From Isoetes taiwanensis (taxonomy: Eukaryota; Streptophyta; Lycopodiopsida; Isoetales; Isoetaceae), in NCBI GenBank assembly GCA_021234155.1, contig JAJEKV010000062.1:6974432-7038431 (forward strand): 64,000 nucleotides of DNA. Reading direction: 5' to 3'. Position 1 is the stretch's first letter, and each line of letters opens with the position of its first letter. The position numbers and the translations under genes are program-made. This document shows, one piece after another, positions 56,415-64,000 of this stretch. The notes beneath the pieces are model-generated. The model searched no databases, was not told the DNA's origin, and was given only the letters and a program-made list of their open reading frames with translations.

Positions 56415-57195
56415 GCACTGTAAGCATTTAAACAGTTTGTAGTTGAATCTGAAAGACAAACGGGAAATAAACTAAAATGTATTAGATCAGATAGAGGTGG
56501 AGAATACCTATCTGATAAATTCAGTTTATATTGTTTAAAGCATGGCATTAAAAGACAATTAACATGCAGACATAGTCCTTAGCAGAATGGTGTGTCAGAA
56601 AGAAAAAACAGAACAATATTGGATGTTGTAAGATCTATGCTGAAGCAAAGTGGTCTACCTAGCAACTTGTGGGAAGAAGCATTAAAAACAAGTGTGGAAA
56701 TTCAGAATAATTTGCCCTAGCATTGTTGGAAACTTGCCTTGTTTGTTATGGAATCCTAATACAAAAGTCAATTTTGACAAGTACAAGGTATATGGATGTT
56801 TAGCATATTCTCACATACCCAAAGAACTGAGGAAAAAATTGGATGAATTGGATGATAAGGCTGAGATTGGCTTTGTAGTAGGGTACGATGAGGAATCCAA
56901 GGGATACAGAATCTACAATCCAGAAAACAAAACAATTACTATTAGTAGAGACGTCTTGTTTAATGAAAATGTAATCTACAAACATAGATATAAGAAAGGG
57001 CATAAGGTTAAGGAGGAACATACTGAAAATAAGGGTGTGAAATTTGACATTGAAGAAGATGCTGGGAATAACCAAGATGTTGATGTGCAACAAGAAGATG
57101 TACAACAGGAAATTGATCAACCTCAGCAGATTAATAATGAGAATCATGACAATAAGGAAACAACAGTCAGAAGAAAAAGGAAAAACACAAGTTGA
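56415..57195 (+). pseudogene. Integrase core and C-terminal part of copia
   Basis: FKQFVVESERQTGNKLKCIR with SDRGGEYLS (second Asp) and HSP*QNGVSERKNRTILD (catalytic Glu) are readable, with TAG in place of the first or second conserved Gln of PQQNGV, a C-to-T change. VYGCLAYSHIPKELRKKLDE and IGFVVGYDEESKGYRIYNP follow in another frame to 57195. At least one frameshift (near 56690) separates the halves. Confidence 0.88.
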
Positions 57196-58884
57196 AAGAC
57201 TTATAGAAGAAGCAAAGTTAGGAGATTTACCATATGGCAGGGATGAACAAGGGAGGAGTAGAAGAAATATTACTAGTGATGAACCTGAATTTGAACAAAT
57301 AATGGCCCTGCTAGAAGATGAAGATTTACCACAGATTTTTGAAGAAGTTCAGCAGAGTGCAAATAAAAGCAAATGGATAGCAGCTATGAATGAAGAGCTA
57401 AAGTCATTTACAGAAACAAAGACATATGAACTAGTTGACCTTGATAGCAGTAAAAATGTGATTGGAAGTAAGTGGTTATTCAAAATCAAGGAAAATCCTG
57501 ATGGCAGCAAAAGATATAAAGCTAGATTAGTAGCACAAGGGTATACTAAAAAAAAGGGTAAAGATTATGAAGAAACTTACTCCCCTATTGTCAAGCTCAC
57601 AAGTATTAGAATTTTGCTTGCTATGGCTAATGAAATGAACATGGAAATACATCATATGGATGTTAAAACAGCTTTTTTAAATGCTACTTTAGAGGAGGAA
57701 GCATACATGAGATAAGCTCCTGGGTTTGAGCAGGGAGAAAATAAGATTTGGAAATTGCACAGGGCAGTTTATGGATTAAAACAGTCAGTCCCCTAAGGAA
57801 TGATATCTCTGCATGAATCAGTTTCTACAAGAACATGGATTTGAAAAATTAAAAAATGATGGAAATCTTTATAGATTCCAACAGGAAGAATAATTTTGCA
57901 TTATAGCACTTTATGTTGATGATTGCATAATGATTGCAAACACCATGAATATTCTTAATGAAGCAAAAAGGATTCTGAAAAATAGGTTCCAAATGTCAGA
58001 TTTAGGAGAACTAAAGAAATTCTTGGGTATAGAAGTCATTAGAGACAGAGATCAGAAATATATAAAGTTGTATCAGAAGACTCACATTGATAATATGGTG
58101 AGAAGATTTAATTTAGAGGATGCTAAAGTAGTGAAGATACCTATGACACCTGGACATGCACTTACAGCAAATTCACAAGACATGCCAAGTACAAACATGG
58201 AAAAAACACCATACATGGCTTTAATTGGATGCTTACTGTATCTGGAAAATAACACCAGACCTGACATTGCATATGCAGTTAACATCTTGAGTAGAAGATG
58301 TCACAACCCTACAAAGAATCATTGGGAAGCAGGAAAAAAAGTGTTGAAATATCTCAAGGGAACATCCACTCAAGGTATATGTTATACTTCAGAAAAGTTA
58401 AAACTAACTGCCTATAGTGATGCAGATTGGGGAGGTGATCTAAGCACTAGAAGGTCAACATCAGGGTATGTCATATTCTTAGGGAACAATGCCATAACTT
58501 GTAGATGCAAGAAACAAGCAGCTATAGCAATGAGCTCTGCAGAAGCAGAGTATGCTGCTTCGTCATTGGTGGCTAAAGAATTAGTCTGGTTAAGGAGATT
58601 ATTGCAAGAATTAAATTGTGCACGTGATGGAGCCACTGAAATCATGACATACAGTCAAAGTTGCATAGCTATAGTGAAAAACCCTGTTCATCATGATAGA
58701 ACCAAGCACATAGAGTTAAATATACATTTCATACGGGATTTGGCAGTGCAAGGTATTATTCAAATGAGATATGTTGATACTAACAGTCAAATAGCAGACA
58801 TATTTACTAAGGCACTTGCAGAAGTTAAATTCAGTAAATTTAAAGAGAAACTAAATGTGTTGGACTTATAAGCTGAAGGAGGAA
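57196..58884 (+). pseudogene. RT and RNase H of copia, polypurine tract
   Basis: SKWIAAMNEELKSF, IGSKWLFKIKENPDGSKRYK, ARLVAQGYTKK and DVKTAFLNATLEEEAYMR are copia RT motifs. The frame is then stopped by TAA where Gln (family YMxQPxGF) is expected. A frameshift near 57790 precedes ALYVDDCIMI with catalytic YVDD. RNase H is open to 58871: TAYSDADWGGDLSTRRSTSG, IAMSSAEAEYAA and ADIFTKAL. AAGGAGGAA before 58885 is the polypurine tract. Confidence 0.92.
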
Positions 58885-59720
58885 TGTTGAGAATTCAGCT
58901 AATAAGCATCTGCATAGTCTACCTATGAGAAGCAGTGGCAGTAGGTTAGACCAACTTGTTCATTAAATTATCTGCATAAGTTATCTTCATAGTTTACCTA
59001 TGAGAAGCAGTGGCAGTAGGTTAACTTGTAGATTATCATCTAACCTAAAGTACAGGAGAGACATTGAGTATATGTTAAGATGAGTAAATGTTGAAGATTG
59101 AATGTTCAATGTTAACATGGATGTTAAGGAAAAAGGAGTATTTTGTTAACATGGGAATTGTGGAGGAAAGTTTAAATGGAAAAATATGTTCAATGGTCGA
59201 AAAGCCGATTTCCAGTGTTTGTCCTGTGGGATATTATCGAAGAGATGACAAACCAAGATTGGAAAGTAAATCCAATCCCATAACCGCCGGATTCATGCGT
59301 ATAAGACTGATGAACTAGCAGGAAATGATTAGGCAGGTTGGATCGAGTTGTAGGTGCCAAAGTGGAGCCATAATCTCTCAGTCAAAGGATCTCTAGTAAT
59401 CGGGTCAATGGCCGATGGAATAGTGCTTTATCTACTTCAGTTTTTAATGGTTTAGAGCATTGCAATCATTATTGACAATAAGCTTATTGTCATAGGATAT
59501 CTTTGAATGTATTCATAAGCTTTGATTGTAGTCATGAACTTGAAGTGTGATCATGAAGTATACATGATGATTATGATGTATACATGATCTAGTGAAAATT
59601 AGTGACCATATATTGGCTTTTCACTAGATCATTATTTGTACTCTATTGTTCATAAGCTTGAAGAATCTTGCTAGACATCAATATTATATTTATTGAGTTT
59701 ATTATTCTCAAGATCTAACA
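58885..59720 (+). mobile_element. 3' LTR of full-length copia
   Basis: 836 bp, the same termini as the 5' LTR, followed by the target duplication TTTCT. Confidence 0.94.
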
Positions 59721-59725
59721 TTTCT

Positions 59726-60695
59726 ATTCAACCTAAATCTCCTTCTGTCTTTGAGAATGCTGAAATTTTGTACCTTGATCAATGATACTTCAGCTTGTCC
59801 TGATCTTATGGATAATAACATTATTGCTAGTTCTACAGAAGGGGAAGCCTTTGCTATTATTAAAAGCTTTTTCAAAGGTAAATCTTCTGGTCTGGATGGT
59901 CTTCCTCCTAAATTCTAACTTCACTTCTGGAATATCTTAAAGGATGACTTTATTCTGTTTATTTTTTTTTTTTTGGACTACTAATCACTTGCATACCTCT
60001 ATCTCAAATGGTTTAGTCTCTCTCATCCCAAAAGTCGACTTCCCTTCTCATTTCTCTGATTGGAGATTCACCTTTCTATGTAAGGCCTCCTATAAAATTT
60101 ATGCCAAGATCATTGCTCTGAGAATCAGGCCCTTCTTGCAAGCTAATATAAGTTTGAATCGATCTGCCTTTCTTCTTAACAGATTCATTTTGAACAGCTA
60201 CATTCTTGCCATAAAAGGATTACATTGGAACAAAGTAAGTGGCCAAGACTATGTTCTTTTTAAATTGGATTTCAAAAGAGACTTTGACACTATTTCTTGG
60301 GAGTTCATTGACTTTGCTATGACTAAAATTGGTTTTGCTTTGAAGCTCAGGCAATTAATTATTGGTCTCAATTCTAGAGCCAATTCTGCTATTTTGATTA
60401 ATGGATCCCCTTCCAACTTCTTCCGTCTTCAAAGAGGTGCGAGACAAGCATGATCTTTAGCTCCTTATCTCTTTTTAATTCTTGCTGGGCTTCTAACCAA
60501 ATCAGTGCTATAACATAAACATCATGGTAATGTTGAGTGTCAAAAGTTGCCAGATTTTGATATCTCTCTCTATCCTTCAATATGCTGATGATACTTTCTA
60601 TTTCCTCAAGACTGATGATGCTAATATGAATTCCTTCATGGGTATCCTCAATCAATTCTCTAATGCTTCTGGTGTGTATATGTTGTCTTCACGCT
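59726..60695 (+). pseudogene. RT domain of the plus-strand LINE
   Basis: After the copia the LINE resumes: SLIPKVDFPSHFSDWR, SYKIYAKIIALRIRPFL, LFKLDFKRDFDTISWEFIDF (family LD..KAYD.V.W.F), FRLQRGARQA* (RG.RQG, stop in place of the next conserved residue) and LQYADDTFYFL with catalytic YADD. These are RT motifs of plant L1 ORF2. Two frameshifts and two or more stops show decay. It is cut at 60700 by a solo gypsy LTR. Confidence 0.88.
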
Positions 60696-60700
60696 GTTGC

Positions 60701-62299
60701 TGTGATGCTCCCAGAACATATACGGCACCCGGCCGTATACATACGGGGACTTTCCCCTCCCATGGCCACCATTCGCCATGAGCAGGGCCCTCCGTCTAAC
60801 TCGGGCCATCTATGGAAAGATGCTCGAGTGAAGGACACAGAGGGATCATTCGGCCCACGCCTTCAATGGGGCTCCTATGTCGCGGAAGCGTGAATACAAG
60901 GTTAGCATACAACATAATCATATCATAAATACCACCACGAAGAGTGGCACATCCATCCAACTGATAACAACAGAGAAGATACATTTAATACTAGAGAAAA
61001 CACCCCCCAAACCCGTGGTTCTACCCCTACCTGGACTCGGTGAGGATCGATTGATCTGGCTAGGTCTCAAGAGATCGCCAGACCGAAGCTTGACATGGCG
61101 CTATCGGCATAGAACATCTACTAGGGTTGTCCACTCCATCCGCCCCTTTTGTGCACACTTTGCGGTCCGGTCGAATCATGCTATGGCATCACTATAGCCT
61201 TCCTCCGAGACGCAGACTGGGTATCACCCTTCGAGCCCGCTCCGGGGTTCATGAAGCCCCGTCCGATGAGAGGTCGTGGAAGTGTCCCCTTCCGGGATCA
61301 CGGCCCATGAGTGAGCTAGAGAATACGTGCCGCATCACGACCCCCGCATCCATACGGAAACTTACTCACCCTAAATCTACTCAAAGCACAGGGGTGCCCC
61401 ATACGGGTCACACCTCTCAGCACCCGTGGAGTGTCGGACCCATACCCGCCCTCACGTGGACCCGCCTATCGGGCCTAGCCCACTGTAGGAGTCCCGGGAG
61501 CCTTGTATGTTCGTGCAAGACCCCACCCCCACTTCCCCCACCCGGTCCCTTCTCGGTGCTAAGCAATTTCATAGCATCCACGACTCGGTGGTCTCTTGTG
61601 TGCATGTGCCACTTTAATTGGGAATTAAAGGAGCTACTAGGAGCATACTAAAGCATAAGGCATAGGGGTCTCTACCCCTCTAATCCCCTCAACTACGGAA
61701 GGCTAATTGTAAATACTTTCATAGATTCATCCATCCATAATAAACATAATCCATAATTGAAATGTAGTCCTAATTATCAAAGAAGGGTTAATCCTAAGCT
61801 AGAACAACCAGAGAAGACTCAGAGAACTTGACTAAAGCGCTAGCCTTAGAGATATCAAACTAGACTGTCTACTAACCCGAATTTCGACTTGATCCATTAT
61901 CATGGGGTGGCTCCATCTTCTAAGGCTTGGGTGTTTAGCAAACTTGGGCACTCACAAACAGCCTTGACAAACTTGGGCGCCAAATTGCTCCTCCCCGCTC
62001 GATTTTGGGGTCAAATGGGACAAGGTTCAATGTTGATGCCCCAAGTTAGCATCCCCATCTTTGGCCAATCGAGTTTGGCCAAGTGGCTGTTTCCTAATCC
62101 ATCCATTATCCTAATTAATCCAATTAGAGATTAATTCCTTAATTATAGGTAATTAACCTTTAATAATTAATTTAGCATAGCTAAATTAATCCCTTTTAGG
62201 TCAACCCCCTAGGTTAAAATACCCCATGGTGGTGTACCTCTACTGGGTGACGTGTCCGTATATTTATGCGTATACCGTATAAATACTTGGAACGTCACA
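60701..62299 (-). mobile_element. Solo LTR of gypsy family 1 (1.6 kb)
   Basis: Plus strand TGTGATGCTCCC...GGAACGTCACA with exact target duplications GTTGC at 60696-60700 and 62300-62304. No interior is present, so the element was reduced by LTR-LTR recombination. It is the most complete uninterrupted LTR of the family and serves as reference for 2797-3046, 6623-6855 and 19116-23905. The LTR termini form an inverted repeat of about 7 bp (TGTGACG/CGTCACA). Confidence 0.93.
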
Positions 62300-62304
62300 G
62301 TTGC

Positions 62305-63670
62305 AAATGCTTCTTTCTCTTGATCCCAATCTCAAAAGTCTATGGTCTCCTATAGTTGACAAAATTAGGAAGAAGTTAAATCATTATAAAGGTTGCCTTA
62401 GTTTTGCTGGGAGAAGTATAATTGCTAATTTTGTTCTTGCCAGTTCTCATGTCTTCTATTCCTCATCTATGATTGCTCCTAAGATTGTTTATAATAAAAT
62501 AAAAAAAATTATCAGAAACTTTGTTTGGCTCTGGTTAACTAGAGTACTACTACTAAAAACAAAAGGAGTGGTGGTATTGCTTGAAAAAATCTTCATGCTC
62601 GAGTTTGTGCTCTTGGTGGTAAATATATTTGGAGAGCCTTGATGTGTCTTGATATGCCAATGTCCTATTTTATCAACCATTGATTGAAAAAAAAACCATG
62701 TGGCTAATCATCCTTCTATTGATCACTCTCTGCCAAACTCTATTTTCAACAACATTTATCCAGCCAGTAATACCTCTCCTATCATGAGAAATCTAATCAA
62801 GGCTTGGAATCTTATTCATCCCGTCGTTGATTTCACTCATGTGACTGATTTGCACTTGATATTTCTATTTTCTGGAGCCCTCTTTTCAAGGATCATCAAT
62901 ATCACTGCCTGGCTATTAGGCATCCTAGAATTTATAAGAAATGGTCTACTAAAGGTATCTCTTCCATAGGGATAGATAAGTGTCTTGGACTGCTTTAAGA
63001 AGATTGGTTGCTGGTGTTTCTACAACACTTATTTGTATATTATGAATATTATTCAAAACCTTGTCCCTAAACATATCTATTTGACTGCTCTAGACTAGAA
63101 ATTGGATAATACGAGCTCTTATATGGTCAAGAAGATTTACAACTTCCTCAACAACTCAGATACTAGAGGTGTCTCGAAGTGGAGACTTTCCAATAATAAT
63201 ATGCTTAGATTGTTCTCTAATATCTGGAACTCATACTGTCATCCTAAGGTCAGTTACTTTATGTGGATCATTTCCCTTAGCAAGAGGAACCCTGCTATTT
63301 CTCCCTTGTGTCCCTTCATTGTAACCAAGGGTAAGATATGGAGCATATTTTTTGTTGTCCTAAACTTGTCTATTTTTTGCAGTGGTTTGATTCTAACTTC
63401 AATATTATACATGGCAACTCTATTTTGAGTTATATTCAAAATGATGATCCTTTCAAAAATACCATTATATTTTTGGCCATGTGAAATATTTGGAAAGGTA
63501 GAAATAGAGTGCTTTATAATAGAAAAAACCTTTCCATTATATGGATGCTTCATTTTCAATTTGATGTTGAATTGCTGACCACGGCTCATAAACGAGAATA
63601 GGGAGACAAATATGATAGAAAATGGAACTAGCATGGAATTTTTACAGGTTCCTTTCAATTATACAAATCT
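62305..63670 (+). pseudogene. C-terminal part of the plus-strand LINE
   Basis: IVDKIRKKLNHYKGCLSFAG, RSIIANFVLASSHVFYSSSM and IKKIIRNFVWLW follow the L1 pattern after RT (W....LS.AGR..LI..VL.S...Y). Later SKWRLSNNNMLRLFSNIWNS and KVSYFMWIISLSKRNPA match the zf-RVT region. Joining across the solo LTR restores continuity. Frames are short and broken. No poly(A) end could be fixed. Confidence 0.75.
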
Positions 63671-64000
63671 ATTTAAATGTTGCTGGTACTAATATTGATT
63701 TTTTTGCTAATAGAATACCTGAATTCTTGTAAGTGCAAAGGAAAGTTGAGCATAAAATTTAGTACATATGTCCTAAGTATTTTCGTGTTTTGGACGCCAA
63801 TTTTTTTTATGGTGATCGGAAACTCATTTTTGCCCCCTTTTTTTAGACAAATAGTTTTTGTTACCTTTAGGTCGAGTGCTTTTTTCTTTTCTTTTCTTTT
63901 CTTTCCTTTTTCTTTTTTCTTTTTTTTTTCTTTTTTTCTTCAAAACGAGGCTGAGCTTTTTTTAGAATCTATCCCCTAATATAAATTCCCGAGCTTTTTT
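63671..64000. other. T-rich tract, no gene
   Basis: TTTTCTTTTC-type tract at about 63880-63945 and T runs to the window end. It could be the complement of a poly(A)-like tail of another minus-strand retroelement. Confidence 0.4.

Larger units (their letters stand above)
53838..59720 (+). mobile_element. Full-length Ty1/copia element, 5.9 kb
   Basis: Exact target duplications TTTCT lie at 53833-53837 and 59721-59725. LTRs of about 835 bp (TGTTGAGAATTC...GATCTAACA) flank PBS, gag, protease, integrase, RT, RNase H and a polypurine tract, the Pseudoviridae order. By eye the two LTRs differ at roughly 20-25 positions, about 3 percent. It sits inside LINE ORF2 between endonuclease and RT. Several stops and frameshifts make it non-autonomous now. 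Confidence 0.95.

Noticed and set aside
1-64000. CRISPR arrays, bacterial operons, rRNA genes
   Set aside because: No regularly spaced short repeats with unique spacers, no Shine-Dalgarno-led gene rows and no rRNA sequence recognised; content is eukaryotic.

Overview
The window looks like nuclear DNA from a land plant with a large, transposon-rich genome. It holds plant-type L1 LINEs, Ty1/copia and Ty3/gypsy elements with the TGGTATCAGAGC primer site, PLS-type PPR fragments and an ATL-type RING fragment. The chromovirus pol resembles the fungal/non-seed-plant type more than the usual angiosperm clades, so a fern or lycophyte is my best guess, held weakly. I see no intact host protein gene, rRNA gene or CRISPR array. 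Introns, premature stops and frameshifts are common, so most open frames are chance or decayed.

Layout. 0-3 kb: a 390-bp Mutator-type MITE with an exact 10-bp target duplication, then a 111-bp near-perfect palindrome. 2.8-6.9 kb: remains of a gypsy element (LTR end, PBS, decayed interior, PPT, start of 3' LTR) with a roughly 154-bp-period tandem array of tRNA-like units. 6.9-12.5 kb: pyrimidine-skewed then anonymous DNA with a second MITE family at 10.9 kb. 12.5-18.2 kb: a near-complete minus-strand chromovirus (gag, protease, RT, RNase H, integrase, chromodomain, both LTRs). 19.1-23.9 kb: a minus-strand gypsy LTR of the 2.8-kb family, split by a 3.2-kb inverted-repeat element holding a cluster of a perfect 16-bp palindrome. 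24-30.5 kb: anonymous, with one LINE tail. 30.9-33.6 kb: exon-like minus-strand pieces of an unrecognised gene. 33.6-45.4 kb: duplicated segments, two copies of a PPR pseudogene, a large LTR of another gypsy family, a RING-H2 pseudogene and a 2.0-kb deletion-derivative copia element. 45.5-63.9 kb: an old plus-strand L1 LINE apparently broken by MITEs (one inside another), minus-strand LINE pieces, a full-length 5.9-kb copia element with TSD, and a solo gypsy LTR with TSD.

The most unusual theme is tRNA-like modules (Pol III A and B boxes) inside several unrelated mobile elements. The clearest is a full 72-nt tRNA-Ala(UGC)-like cloverleaf, with the G3:U70 identity pair, forming much of a copia LTR. 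It recalls the 5S rRNA module in Cassandra LTRs but uses a tRNA. All coordinates and alignments were made by eye.
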